Program-made: the position numbers and the translations under genes | Source: Acanthopleura granulata | Lineage: Eukaryota; Mollusca; Polyplacophora; Chitonida; Chitonidae | Direction of reading: 5' to 3' | Assembly (NCBI GenBank): GCA_016165875.1 | Contig: JABBOT010000011.1 | Coordinates: 16,199,808 to 16,263,807, forward strand | Length of the DNA stretch: 64,000 nt | Shown: positions 34,185-46,660 of the stretch, piece by piece | Layout: each line of letters opens with the position of its first letter | Numbering within the stretch: the first letter of the stretch is position 1 | The notes under the pieces: model-generated | What the model saw: only the letters and a program-made list of their open reading frames with translations | The model's database searches: none | Told to the model about the DNA's origin: nothing

Positions 34185-35257
34185 AACACATCAAACTACT
34201 GTTATAAATCCCAGACAATCAGCCGTGTTTCTTGTAGCTTCTGTTTTTTTTATTTTTATTTTTATCTTTTTTTTATAAATCTATGACAATTAGCCGTGTT
34301 TCCTTGATGAAAGTGTAATGTGGTACTTTTCCTTGCGATGTAGACACTGGCTTCCGAGTCGACCATTCCTTCGGTTTTGGTTATGTTTACATTCCTCTCT
34401 CCCCGAGAGGCCAACATACACTGAACCAACTGTGCTCACCTCCGGTATTGGTATTACGAATATTCACAGCGCCAAATCACAGACTTCAAACATTACAGTT
34501 TTATGACTACAAGTACATGGTGTATAAAGTGTTCGTATTCTGTGCAGTGGCAAGCGGAAGTGGCACAAGGAAGGGTAGGGGGAGGTCGGGGATATATATT
34601 TTGGGCTCATATATAGGCTCGAGCATTTGTCGTTATCTTTCCCTTCATTGAAAGTTATGATGCTATTATCCAAACTTTCAGTCTGTGATAATATTTGAGA
34701 GTCAGAGATGAAGGGTGTTTTGATCAGGTGACACAGAGTGAACAGTTATGATGTATTAGACAGAAACATATGTATATCTGTATTGAAAGGGGTAATAACT
34801 GTAATAGAAAAAAATTAGTTGTACGTTTTGGCATCCACCGTGTCAACATTCCTTTCATTGTTGGCCGTTATAAGCTATTCCAGTATTAGTTTACATAGTT
34901 TTGTGTTGGCTGTTATACTTTCATATATTTTTTTGAAATCCCAGAACTACAAAACTACCACAGTTTACTGTACACTATGAAACACTGTTCATGTTCGCGT
35001 GTTATTTGATACTGAGGGCTAAATACACAAAAATTCAGGACTGTATGTATATATTTTGTCTTATATGCATGTGATATATATTGGATAAATCCATTTAATT
35101 CATTGATCAGTGTACTTAATAAAACCTTTATGATTGTACTTCCATGCAAGTTGTCAAAATCGGTTGAATCATGCATAACGTTAATGACCAATAATGATAA
35201 TAGTTTATGCTGTCCTATTTTATGTATGTCCTTTTGTACTTTCTTTGTTTTTTGAAA

Positions 35258-35263
35258 AATAAA
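35258..35263 (+). terminator. candidate poly(A) signal of SLC19 copy 1
   Basis: AATAAA about 1.07 kb past the stop codon, with T-rich sequence around it. Nothing else of note lies in 34185-35335, which is probably 3' UTR. Confidence 0.5.
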
Positions 35264-35335
35264 TATGTATTTGAATTGTACAATTTATGTATCCATACAC
35301 ATTGTGCAAGCACAAGTATTAAGCTTGTAGAGCTT

Positions 35336-35592
35336 GGCCTCGGTTTTTTAGTTGGTTAGCGCTCTAGCGCAGTGCATTGACATAGGTGTCTCTCACTAAT
35401 GCGATCGCTTTGAGTTTAAGTCCAGCTCATTATGACTTCCTCTCCGGCCGTACGTGGGAAGGTCTGGCAGCAATCTGCGGGGTGTTTACCCGAGGACTCC
35501 CTGGTTTGCTCCCACCATGATGCTGACCGCGGTGGTATTAGTGAAACATTCTTGAGTATGGCCTAAAACACAAGTGAAATCAAATAAATATA
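35336..35592 (+). mobile_element. SINE family A, full length
   Basis: The tRNA-like head is especially clear (TTAGTTGGTTAGCGCTCTAG; GAGTTTAAGTCCAGCTC). The body and tail (CACAAGTGAAATCAAATAAA) are complete. Confidence 0.92.
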
Positions 35593-36416
35593 CCATTTTG
35601 TTATATTGTCTCCATTTTGTCGTGTTAATAATAATAATATATGATGATCTTTGTATATGCACTCAGGATTTCATTAATTTAAAAATTATGATGTCAGTTT
35701 TCGTCTTTTATTGGTGTCCAAATTGAAAGTTGCGTGAAAAACCTGAATGTTCCAGTTCGGCGAATATTTTGCCCTTAAATTCAAAGAAATAAGGCATATT
35801 GAGGTATTATGTATGTTTATAACTAGCAGTGGTGGAATGGTGATGATTTAGTTGTTGTTGTTGACATTGTTTGTTATTTTGTTTTTCCTATGCGCATCGT
35901 CATTTCATATTTTGTACACTTTAAAATGTACTGTTCAGTAAGTGTTCAGTATTTGTTGTGGGCTGTTTAGCCTATGTATGAAATCAAGTTTTGCAGGAAA
36001 CATAAAAAATAAATAGATAAATACCGTACGTTTCCTGTGTGGGCTGTATTGTTCTTTGCCTCCTAGCCTTTTAAAATACAAAATTACAGGCAACAGAACC
36101 GTAGGTAATATCTCAACAATTTACAAAAAAAATAAATAAATAAATAAATAACGATAATGCCGACGGTTAGATGACGACCATTGTAAGCGCACGCTCAGTT
36201 ATTTGTACACCAATACACACTGTGGTAATGACCAGTTATGCTTGTACTTGCCGAACATGCAGCGATCAACGAATAAATAATTATGAATTTGGCACAATAT
36301 TTAACAAAGTACTGGAGAAGCCCTCACAATGTCCAACTACAATGTGCTCCTTGCGTTTCAAATAGGTACCGTCACTTGTCGAGTGACCTTTACGGCTTTT
36401 TGTCGGAATTCCACTG
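35593..36416. other. intergenic, nothing recognised
   Basis: AT-rich; an AAATA repeat at about 36128-36151. No gene seen. Confidence 0.5.
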
Positions 36417-36512
36417 TTACTTTGCCGGTTCCTTTCACCATAATGCTGCAAGCCGTCGTATAAGTGTAATATTCTTGATTATGGCGTATAACACCAATCA
36501 AATAAATAAATC
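36417..36512 (+). mobile_element. SINE family A 3' half
   Basis: CCTTTCACCATAATGCTGCA, CGTCGTATAAGTGTAATATT and CAATCAAATAAATAAAT. Confidence 0.85.
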
Positions 36513-36924
36513 AATCAGTGTCACATTGCCAGTAAGGTCGCGGGTCAAATCCAGTTCTCCCTAACTGGATACCTGATCTGGGTGGCTAGAATGCAGCTCT
36601 TTCTGCTGTTCCCTGAAGTCCGGAGGTTTGTCTGGTACCGTGGGAGGGGCAGTGGTTTCCACCCGACTCTCACGACGGTACACTGTAAATTTCGATATTT
36701 AACTTATAAACACTTTTGTGCATCAGATATGAAATACTAGTGAGATTATAGCATTATAATATAGGTCTATATACATGTTTTAGACACTTATGTTGAATAC
36801 TTAAATATAGGTGTATATTTAAATAAACACGCTGGTTTGAAGTTTAATCGCCCACTATATGCGTTAGTCATTTTACAGTGTACAGATTCTCCCAGCCACC
36901 TCAGCGCCATCATGCACATGAATG

Positions 36925-37044
36925 CTCTTGGATTTACCCCAGGCTCTGCCGGGTTTCCTCCCACCATAATGCTGGCCACTGTCGTATAAGCGAAATATTC
37001 TTTAGTACGACGTAAAGCTATTTACGAAATAAATAGATAAATAT
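36925..37044 (+). mobile_element. SINE family A 3' half
   Basis: CAGGCTCTGCCGGGTTTCC, ATAATGCTGGCCACTGTCG and GAAATATTCTTTAGTACGAC with an eroded AAATA tail. Confidence 0.85.
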
Positions 37045-38148
37045 GAATGAAATCTTGTTGGATATCAGTTTGCAAAATATTATTCTGTTCATATACAGGG
37101 AGCTGTTATTACTTTATGTTGCTTCCATCAGTATTACCGTGCTCGGTGGTTCTGTTTTGGGACATGTAAAAAACGTAGTAAACAAACACTCTTTGTGATG
37201 TGCCTGATCTAAAAGTCCAATGCTCAAGCTGGATTCGGGCTTGTGAAGTCATTGATCAAACAACGCGCGAATAAGAGAATAACGGCCCTTGTCTATATAT
37301 AAAGGTCAGACTTCTCTTAGGCACTGGCTAAATGAAAGTGTCCATAGAATTATAAGCACCAGGTATCAAATCCGACAATTGTATGCCAGTTGTATCCATA
37401 AAGGGGACGTTCCAAGTGTAAAATCGCAAGACCCAGTTCCAAATCAACCGATATCACCGATTCCTAAAGGAATATATATGTATAGAAATATTATGTATAT
37501 GTAGTACGTACAACTCATGTAAACTGTAAGAGAGAAGCAGCGAACAGTTTTCAGTGATACGGGGAAGGCTTGTGCCCATATTCCAGGCATGACATTCAGT
37601 TCAAAGTTCAAACTGGCGTAGTCCATGGGTAATTTCGAAGTCGAATAGACTGGCGCTCATATCAAGTTAACTTTAAAATTGTGTGCAAATATACATACAA
37701 CCTGTAGGTGTTCCAGTGCAGGAAATATAGGATAGTGATCGTAGAAATCCCTCAGGTGGAACGGCCGAATAAAAGTCATTCGCTTTTCGAATTGTTGACC
37801 TCACAAGCTTTACAGAATTGACTCTGAGCTGTAAAAGACTGCAAAGGTGTAAGCAGGACGACAGACGAACGGAATGGAATGTCGAAGGTTCAATATCAGC
37901 TCACCTAGCTACGATGACACATTAAGATATGTATGTATATAGACATGTGTCACATAAGTTCAGTATAGCGTTTTAGTCTACACCTGTATAAGTGTGTGTT
38001 TTGACATACTCTGGAAGCAGGCGTGGTTTGATTATATAATTTAGGACAAGGGACAAGGGGAAAGCTGACATACAGGTATGTGAACAACTGTTTGCCTATA
38101 TGACATAAGAGTTATGTGTGTATAGTAATGTATTTTTTTCTTCATTTG
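37045..38148. other. intergenic, nothing recognised
   Basis: No supported gene, RNA or repeat family. Confidence 0.5.
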
Positions 38149-38353
38149 TTTATTTATTTGATCGGTATTTTAAGCCATAGGTAGAGAGAGTATTTTCACT
38201 TATACGACGCGGCCATCATGGTGGGGGGAAACTGGGCAGAACCCACGGCCATCCGCAGGTTGAAGGGCAGACCTTCCGTACGACCGCATTGGTGGGAGAG
38301 TGCTGAGCCATTGCGCTGTGCTAGTGCGCTAACTCACTGAGCCACAGAGGCCC
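38149..38353 (-). mobile_element. SINE family A, full length with small deletions
   Basis: Reversed tail, ACTTATACGACGCGGCCATC, CCATCCGCAGGTTG and a complete head ending AACTCACTGAGCCACAGAGG. Confidence 0.88.
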
Positions 38354-38468
38354 CTGAACAGTAATGTGAATGACAACAGCACAGAAAGCAAATGCCAGAA
38401 CAGTGACGGTAGTGTGGCAGTCGGGAAATGGTCGCACGTTACCCATAACTCATTTTTCCGTGTCGGAC

Positions 38469-38604
38469 TTATTTCCTTATTTGACTGATGTTTAACGCCA
38501 TAAGCATCACTGTTTCACTCATGCCGTTGCGGATGACATTGCTTTCGCCTGGAGGAGACAGGATCTTTAGTAAGTTACTGGCCTGTTGAACTTTCCCACC
38601 TGTT
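38469..38604 (-). mobile_element. SINE family B, diverged
   Basis: Reversed ATTTGACTGATGTTTAACGC tail, then TAGTAAGTTACTGGCC and GAACTTTCCCACCTG of the family B body. Confidence 0.5.
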
Positions 38605-38824
38605 AGTTACCGATAAGCCCACTCATACGCCATCTTGGTGAAGACAAAACATCTTGATGCGCGAAAGGTCACACGCACTTTGTCGACCGTCACCAAGGCC
38701 TCACACACAGCAGAAGTGGATGATTCCACAAAATCCCCGTTGGGATACGGGCCTATAAAAGCCCAAATGTATCAGCCAAGTCGTCATGTTATGGTCATAA
38801 ATATATGTACCAGGAATTTACAAG

Positions 38825-39005
38825 TATCTTCAAGCTGGCTCTTCCTTTCCGGCCATACGTGGGAAGGTCTCCCAGCAACTTGCGGATGGTCGCGGATTTC
38901 CCACGGGCTCTGTCCGGTTTCCTCCCACCATAATGCCGGCCGCCGTCGTATAAGTGAAATATTCTTAAAACCAATCAAATAAATAAATATATAAATAAAT
39001 AAATA
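38825..39005 (+). mobile_element. SINE family A, 5' truncated
   Basis: From CTTCAAGCTGGCTCTTCC through a near-consensus body to a tail lacking the GAGTACGGCG step, then a long AAATA repeat. Confidence 0.9.
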
Positions 39006-39465
39006 CTGGTATTTCTACAATCATATTTCTGCTTTATAGAGGAATATATTTAAATACATCTATCTTGAGGGGAGTATTTCCCTTGAATGTTTCAGTCTAT
39101 ATGAGGAACATGTCCAAGCTTCAGCATTTAAAGCTACCGGAGGGCTATGTGTCGATAAAATTGTTATATAAATACACTGATATTCTACACTTTACCTCTG
39201 TGACCAAAGTAATTAATCTGTACCGTGTTTGACTTTCATTGTGAATCGAGCCATTGCTGCGTTAGTTTTAAATTTGTTCCACGTTTACTGCCCCCGACCA
39301 CCTGCATTGTTCAAGGACTACTAGAGTTTTGTCGAAGCTAACAGGTTGACTCATACCCTTCATAACCTAAACGTGTTACCATTGTTAGGTTTCAGTCAGT
39401 GCTAATCCAACAAGAGGACAGGAACAGCGATACAAACCCAACAGTAAACGAAAACATTATCCAAG

Positions 39466-41156
39466 ATGGACACCGAGGCGGTTGAGAAAGTTCTTGACAG
39501 TTCGAAGTCCTTGATCCGCCGTCAGCTGGTCCTGTCACCTACAGTCCTAGATCTGCTGAGAGCCGAGGACGTTATCTCGGAAAATACCAGAAGAAATATG
39601 GAGGTATACAGGATGATGTGGTTTGCTTTTTTGAAGTAAGCAGATTGTTAGAAAGTAACTTCACGGTTAGAAGGTCTCCGCGGCTCAGTGGGTTAGCGCC
39701 CTAGCGCAGCGCAATGACCTAAAACCTTCTCACCGGATGTTCGTAGGCTTTCGCCCGGCTCTGCACGGTTTCTTCTCACTATAATGTTGCATATCGTCGT
39801 ATAAGTGAAATATTCTTGAGGACGGTGTAAAACATCAAACGATCAAACATTGTTAGAAAGTCAGAAAGTTTTGGTGTATGTGTAAATATAGATATTATAC
39901 AAAACATATATACATAGAGGTTACAGTGTGTTGCGATGGATATCACTCGACTCTATTAAATGGCAGAATCATGAGTCTCTGGCTAAAAAAACATACCTAC
40001 ATGTCTCCACCTCGTTTGCTTCATGTATTTACCCTTTCTTTAACTTATTCGGGCTTGCGACACATTTTTTCTTTATTATGTTACACAGAAGTGTATGCTT
40101 GCGATTCGATGACTCCCAATTTCTTTGATCTAATCGTGGTCAAGGGAGAAAACTGTCCATGTAGAAACGTTTGAAATAACCAGTGTTTACATGTGCATGT
40201 GTTAAATGTCTGAAAGTGTCTGGAACGCACTCATGGCATTGCCTAGTTGTCTATAGCAAACGAATATTCCTTTCCGTTACGAGTGTATCGTAATAGAAAG
40301 GCCGAGATCCCAACTAGCGTGATTTCATTCAACGAGCAAAAAATGCCTCCTCAATGCATATAATGTGAGGGTACACGGTGTCCGTGGTATTAAAATCAAG
40401 ATTTATAGATAAACTTATCGCAGATATTCTTTTTTATTACAGAAAATGGCCACTATGGACCAAGTTACACATCTTATTGACATTTTGAGGAAAAGAGGCG
40501 CAAGCACTTTCAAACGATTTCTAGAAGTATTAATGAAGACATTTCACAGCAGTCTAGCCGAGAAACTTGTATTGTGCGACCCAGTTCGTTTTTCGCATGT
40601 ACTTAAGAGCGACACAGAGCCGTGTTATGACCACTGTGACAGAACATACAGTGGCCATCCCCCTGATGCTTACTATCAGCCATATGTCGAGCGTGACTCC
40701 ACACCAGAAGTCCGAGCGCGTGTTCCTATCGAAACAGAGAAACGAGACCCCGTGAAAGATGATCTGGAAACCCCGGACGACGCTCCTCTGAAAACACAAT
40801 ACGAATCATCTGGACCGAAATTTGACGTCGAACACGGAAAGATTATCAACGTTTCCGAGGACGAATTATTAAGGTTAAGAACGTACTTTGAGCACCAACA
40901 ATCGGATACCGAACGGGTTTTGAACGCACTAAAACAAGAAGAGGTGGTGATCAGAGAGCTCCTGGAGCAAAACCTGAAGGAGCAGGAACAGTTTCGACAA
41001 AACAGAAGTACACTGGAAGAAATTAACCGTCGGGTATCGGAGATTTCTAGCCGGACGGGTTATTTAGCCGACGCTGTACCGCGATTCTCCGTTAGTAACT
41101 TTAGACTGTCCACTCTCAACAGTTTGCCATGGACTGCCGGGAAGACGGAGTATTAG
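39466..41156 (+). CDS. CARD plus coiled-coil protein, two exons
   Basis: Exons 39466-39603 and 40443-41156 join in phase 0 (donor GAG|gtatac, acceptor ttttattacag) into 283 residues. Residues 3-90 look like a caspase-recruitment domain of the caspase-2/CRADD style: LIRRQLVLSPTVLDLLRAED for the first helices, VISENTRRNME, then HLIDILRKRGASTFKRFLEV and LAEKLV. The intron falls inside the CARD, between helices 3 and 4. Residues 92-180 are hydrophilic and Pro/Asp/Glu-rich with a Cys/Tyr patch. Residues 185-250 (EDELLRLRTYFEHQ..., LEQNLKEQEQFRQN) should form a coiled coil. No protease, kinase, NACHT or repeat domain is present, so it is likely an adaptor in cell death or innate signalling that self-associates through the coil. 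The exact partner is unknown. Confidence 0.82.
39673..39848 (+). mobile_element. SINE family A in CARD gene intron
   Basis: Intact tRNA-like A-box side (CTCCGCGGCTCAGTGGGTTA), a deletion across the B box and GGATG block, and a complete tail without AAATA units (AACATCAAACGATCAAA). Confidence 0.88.
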
Positions 41157-41922
41157 CGAGAAACCCCATTTGCCTTTAAGAAACTTTAGCTGCCCAAACC
41201 TGTGTATCATTTTGCTCTTTCCTGCAGTAATTTAGTCATGTACGTGTTGATCTATTGATAAAACGCCCCGGTAGTACACAAGCACTGCAACGTCACAGTG
41301 AGAAACGATGTGTTTTACTGTCATTCAAACCCTTTCCATTATTTGTGTAGTCGGAGTTTTTCATTGAATACTGAGATATAAATGCTATTTTAGTGGACAA
41401 TTCTTCAATGAAGATGAAATAACGACTAGTATGTCCTTACAAACTACGATGCTTGTGCATTTCAAAATGTAACTGACGACCAAGTACAAAAAGAGAAGAA
41501 GAAAAAACTCCTCACTGCAACAATAAGACAACAACAACAGCAGCAACGCCCTCGTATACCATAAAACCTGTGCCTGCAGCTGAAGACACAAATTTAATAT
41601 CAAGAGAACCACGGATTCAAGTCTGACCACTGTTGATGCTGCCAACATACGGAAATGTTCTACTAAAAGTGTTTCATGGTTCTGAAAAAAATAAGCGATT
41701 GGATTTGACATTTAATATGGACAACCTGTGTCGAAGCTCGAAACTCTGTTGCCATGTGCAGATAAATATTTTGAGTTTTAAAATCACAAATCAGTAATAC
41801 CATGGAGAGGAACTGGACATGTACCAGTGAGAAATAATACAAGAAATTATTGATAAGCTTTGCGTGACATTTTATTCAAGTTATTGGTCTAAGCCACCCC
41901 CCCCCCCTTTAGTGCAGATGAT

Positions 41923-41928
41923 AATAAA
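41923..41928 (+). terminator. candidate poly(A) signal of CARD gene
   Basis: AATAAA about 770 bases past the stop, shortly after a run of 11 C (41897-41907). An alternative ATAAATA occurs near 41762. Confidence 0.35.
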
Positions 41929-43394
41929 TCTGATAACCCTTGTTGAAAACGGTGTACACGCAAGTGTCGACGCAGGCATTAGGATTACAGGTGCATGACT
42001 GACTACACTTATTTCTGTGTTAGAAATATAATCTGCTATCGGCAATTAACGTAACAACAACGGAAGAGGTAAAACCGTCAGTGGTGAAATGTGGGAGTAT
42101 CTCCGTATGTTAGTCTTTTAATTGCTGGGTCAGTCTCAAGCCCTCGCACCCCAGGGATCCGGGGAAATGCTCCACCTTGACTTTTCTTTGGTCCCCGTCA
42201 TTATCTGTGGTCGACAACGTCCAAGAGCAATTTATGTGACCTTACGTGAAATTCTTACCATAGATTAAAAGAGAAACATTTTCTTTTTGATATTAACCGC
42301 CACGAGTCAACAACATTGAGAAACGATTCATTTCCTTGTCATGTGGATTGCCAACAGAATGCTGACAACTGGAAGTATAATCATCAGTGTCATTTGGAAT
42401 TAGAAAGTATATAGACACTGACACCTCCGTTTTACAATTTTGCACTGATTTCATGACAGTCGAGGATGAAGTAAGCCACCGGGCTTCGGTAAGTCAATGA
42501 CAAGCGTTCCTGTGACGTACAGCTTTACACGCCATGCTGGAAGCAAATCGTCTTCAGCTAACATTATGCTATGCAAATGACTCCAATAGCGTAAAAATAT
42601 ACCAAATTTTATGTCCAAGGCAGGCTTTGATGATCAATTCCGAAATCGTTTGAAAGCCAAACTTCCTCACACCTCTTTTTCTTCGTGTTTATTAAACGGT
42701 GTGTCGGAGATGTTTTTTTAGGCCGTTATGAAATGCCAAATGTAACGTGGATTGTACATACATGTACAAAATGCACATCATCTATTGAATGGATTATGCA
42801 GTAAACATTAAACCTGTGTCCAGAATGCAGAAGATCACAGTGGTGTTGAGTAAACGTATGGACATTGACCAGAGATGTCGAACAGATTAAAGCTTCTTTC
42901 AACTCACCGCTAGAAAACTGTCATCTCGATGCTCCTGTATGCTGATGGCCTGGATAAAGGCCTAAATGTTGGTCGATGTGAGTGATGTGAAGATTAAGTT
43001 AAGAGTCCAATGAATAGGATTGCTTCGTAACATTTGGAATCGATTACTTAGATGACGATTACTCTGGTATATCATCCTAAGGCACAGTTCTTTACGATCT
43101 AACTTGAACTCCCGGGTGTTAGTAGCGCGTTGGTCTTGATACTTCAAAAACTTGCTGATTCCTGGGTAAAGAGATGATCGTGCGGATATCTATTTCAAAC
43201 TAATATCATTATTTTCTAGAGGATCAATTTAGTGTTAATGAGAAAAGATTTTGAGAAAGTCGATAGGTCGTGAACAGGGCGTCACGGGCTATAAGTAACA
43301 CTGGATCATGGCGTTGTAGCGCATATTTTGTACTTGGCTACCTCTCGCGCAATAACACAACCTCCTAAATCACTTCATTCACTCCAACAAAAAT
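41929..43394. other. intergenic, nothing recognised
   Basis: No gene or repeat family recognised. Confidence 0.45.
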
Positions 43395-43493
43395 AGTCGT
43401 CCGACATTGCTCTGACGTTGGGATTTGCATTTAGAAATGACTTGGTCGCTCAAATACCCACGTCAGACAACCCTAGAGTGGGAGACTTTTCCT
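43395..43493 (+). repeat. left arm of a 95-bp inverted repeat
   Basis: Contains CTCTGACGTTGGGATTTGCA, GAAATGAC and ACGTCAGACAACCCTAGAG. The reverse complement of 44046-44150 matches at most positions, including CTGACGTTGGGATTTGCATT. Confidence 0.8.
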
Positions 43494-44045
43494 CTTGCCT
43501 TCGCCACATATAATTTTGTAGGGATAATCCAATCGAGTATCATTTATAAGGAGAAAACATGCAAGCTGTGTGGTACTAACATGTTTCAAGACGGCCGCCA
43601 TACGAGTAAACCGGTAAAAGCAATTTTGGGAATGTGCCCATGAGCAGATGTGTGTAATATTTTTTTCAACATATGTTTTTTTCATTCACTCTTCGCGATT
43701 TTTTTTCTTTGCAATGCACTTTTGAAGTATTTTTAGTTGTTTATTTATAGAATCGTTGTTTTGCACTATCTAAAAGAAAGTCAACTGTGAATTATGTAGT
43801 TCAGGAGTACGACTGTTGATGACGATTCATATGTTCACGTTCATGAACCACTGAAACGACGCTGGAAATGGTGGATTTCTCTAAACATATGGCAGCAGTG
43901 TAGCTTGGAGGCTGTTTTGCGAGAAAGCAAACTTTATTGAATAACCCTCACAAAATTATGCATGGCGATGGGAAGGGGAAACTTTACGATGAGGATTTGA
44001 CCAGCTAGAGGTATGTTGAGTGCTTTTTCTCGATGTCAACTGTTA

Positions 44046-44150
44046 AGTCACCACGTCTCTCCCACTAGGGCTCTCTGACGTCTGTATTTAAGCGACCGCG
44101 TCATTTCCAATGCAAATCCCAACGTCAGAACAATCTCGGACTGCAAAAAT
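44046..44150 (-). repeat. right arm of the 95-bp inverted repeat
   Basis: Opposite orientation to 43395-43493 across a spacer of about 550 bases that has no recognised content. Could be ends of a decayed DNA transposon or two copies of an unknown dispersed repeat. Confidence 0.8.
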
Positions 44151-44843
44151 ATCTGCACGACGGATTCAGGACTCCTGCATCTGGTACTTTTTTGTAAAAC
44201 TATTACTTCAGAAACTGTCATGCAGGTTAATGTCATGCATTGTCAGGTAAATGATTTTTTGTGTATTATTTGGAAATAATGACTTTTATTTTCGATTTTT
44301 ATTGTGATTACCTACCCTCGCCAAAACTGCACCTAAGCATAATAACTTTGCTTCTTTGGTGATCTAAGTACAGAAAGGATATAATATAAAAGACTACAAC
44401 ACAAAGAGTAAAACCAAAGCAGCGACGGAAATGTGATAATTAGAGTGATTACACAGTAAAGTGTAAACTATACCCTACACCTAACCGGTGAAGTACCCCA
44501 TTTTGTCAGTTTACCTCGGTTTGGGTTTAATTTTAACTGTTCATGTTCAGGTCCAAAATAAATACTTGCACTGGTACTGATTGCAATTTATTAGAAGCCA
44601 TTGGTGTAGAATTACTAAACTCATATTTAATACACAATCGCATAAAGAGACAGACTCACATGATTCTGGAACATTTTTGCATTTCCTTTTCATAAGTGGT
44701 ACCATTTCGGCATTTGAAGAGATCTGTTCATTTGATCAACAATCAGACATCGTGTTTGAACTGATTTGTTGATTTGTACAAGAAATAGATTTCGTGTTCA
44801 GACAAAGAATCGCTACCAGTGATAGATATTGTTTCGAAACTTC
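44151..44843. other. intergenic, nothing recognised
   Basis: No supported feature. Confidence 0.5.
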
Positions 44844-45159
44844 TATATTATATTATATTATATTCTGTCGTGTCGTGTCGTGTCATGTCGTCTCGTGTAG
44901 CGTGACGTCACGTCACGTCACATCACATCACATTAAATATATTATATTACATTATTTCACATACTATTTATTATATTATATTATATTATATTATATTGGA
45001 TTACATTACATTATTATCATATCATATCATATCATATCATATCATATTATATTGTGTCCTGTCGCGTCGTGTCAAGTCACGTCACATTACATTAATTATA
45101 TTACATTATGTTACATTATATCACATGATATTTATTATATTATATTACATTGTATTATG
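44844..45159. repeat. pentanucleotide-periodic satellite with shifting motifs
   Basis: A 5-base rhythm holds for most of 316 bases while the unit changes in blocks: TTATA, then GTCGT, then TCACG/TCACA, TATAT, ATCAT, GTCGC/GTCAC, TTACA and TATAT. The GC-rich blocks create TGACGTCA-type palindromes. The long open frame through it is a by-product of the 15-base periodicity. Confidence 0.85.
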
Positions 45160-46009
45160 CGAGAAAATACGATAACTACCGTCAATCCGAACTACAAAAC
45201 ACTAATATGCGAATTGATGTAGCCATCCTTATCGCTCAGTCAATAAACGGTGGTTAGTCACTGAAAAACGAGGTCAGAGTTTCGAATCTTGCACTTGCTT
45301 GTTTGACTCTGGTTGAAGTCTTGTGGGCGAGACGAACAGCCTTGGTTCTCTCCATACTGTATTCTTTCGCCAATAACCAGGATGGAAGGAAACATAGAGT
45401 GTTTCATATTTCTGCTCTATTTTCATTGGTTGGTAATCGTTTAAAAAACTTCCTGTATCCATATCCCACCCACAACCACCAGCAAAATTTAACGTTTTTG
45501 CAATTTGCTAAAGGCCAACATGTGCTTATTTTTTTCGGTAAAATTATCGAGAAACAGTCAGATACCTACAGAGACAAACATAGGCTGATTAAAAAAGTTC
45601 TTGATTGTAGCAAATTTACAAGTATAGGCCTATACCAAAAGCCATCCCCGCGATAAACAAGATACCACGCGCAACAGTTGATGTCCGTTGATGGGATGAT
45701 CACACAGCATTTTAAGAAAACCTGGACCACCTACGTCAAATAAGTTGCAATTAACATCCCTGCACTTTTTTCCCACCTAATTATGCCTCAGCCACAGTGC
45801 ACGGGGACGTGTATGTTGCTGCCGTTTACGCATTTACATAGACCGTTGGAACGAAGCCCTCTAACTGAGGTACACTGATGTTAGGTCGGTTACATGCGGC
45901 TATTTGGCAACTATCCCAATGTCGTCGCTGTTCTGGTTTTATTATCTAGGCTGTAGTGTTTTATATCATGCATGTACTCACTGTACGACCTTGGACATAT
46001 CAAAATAAA
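45160..46009. other. intergenic, nothing recognised
   Basis: No supported feature; open frames on both strands overlap and lack support. Confidence 0.45.
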
Positions 46010-46440
46010 ACATCATACTACTGTACATTTGAACAGGTGAAAAAAATTACATCATACTGTACGAAAAACTGTTGACTTGTAAACATAGAACATCATAGTA
46101 ACTGTTCAAAAGCACACGTCAATAGAAAAAAATCATATTGTGTGTAAAACTGTTGGCGTGTTAACCTATAACATCGTACATACTGTACAACAGTCCACAG
46201 GTCAGTCGAAAACATCATATGATCTGTAGATTTCTCCACATATCTTTAGAAATAACATGCCGGTACTAACTGTTAATGTCTTAACCTAGAAAATTATACT
46301 AACGGCACGCCTGCCCACTTGTCACCTAGAACAGCAAACTGTAACTGTAGCATTGTTAATTCTGTGGTCAACCTAAAACAGCATAGTATAACAATTCAAC
46401 TGTTTAAATGTCAGCCTAGAAAATTGTGCCTGCTAAATTA
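46010..46440. repeat. degenerate tandem repeat, about 40-bp period
   Basis: Around ten loosely related units with the pattern (A)AACATCATA-CTGTA...AACTGTT...TGTCAACCTAG. Unit starts such as AACATCATAG, AACATCGTAC, AACATCATAT, AACAGCAAAC and AACAGCATAG recur about every 40 bases. Confidence 0.6.
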
Positions 46441-46660
46441 ATTTACACATCAACTTTAAGTAAGATGTTAATTGTAACTTACAAGTGGTCGACTCAAAAA
46501 AGACGGATTAAAATTCGTTATGTAAACCAAGGAATCATATTCTTTGATTTCCGTCACTTCTGCTAAGTAAATTGTGGAGCTATCCACCTGAAATAAGATA
46601 TTAACGCTAGGCTTTTAACTCTGGTATTCCTTCTGTTCACAGGAGTGTTATCGGGCTCCA

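Noticed and set aside
35336..35420. Possible functional tRNA genes at SINE heads
   Set aside because: The A and B boxes are recognisable but the sequence does not close into a cloverleaf with an acceptor stem and runs straight into SINE body.
41385..41711. 108-codon minus-strand frame with Leu-rich stretch
   Set aside because: It lies antisense in the CARD gene 3' UTR, is driven by CAA/CAG-type low-complexity sequence and has no family features.
44794..45222. 142-codon open frame through the pentanucleotide tract
   Set aside because: A 5-base repeat read in triplets gives a 15-base cycle without stops; the Tyr/Ile/Ser/His-rich translation is an artefact.
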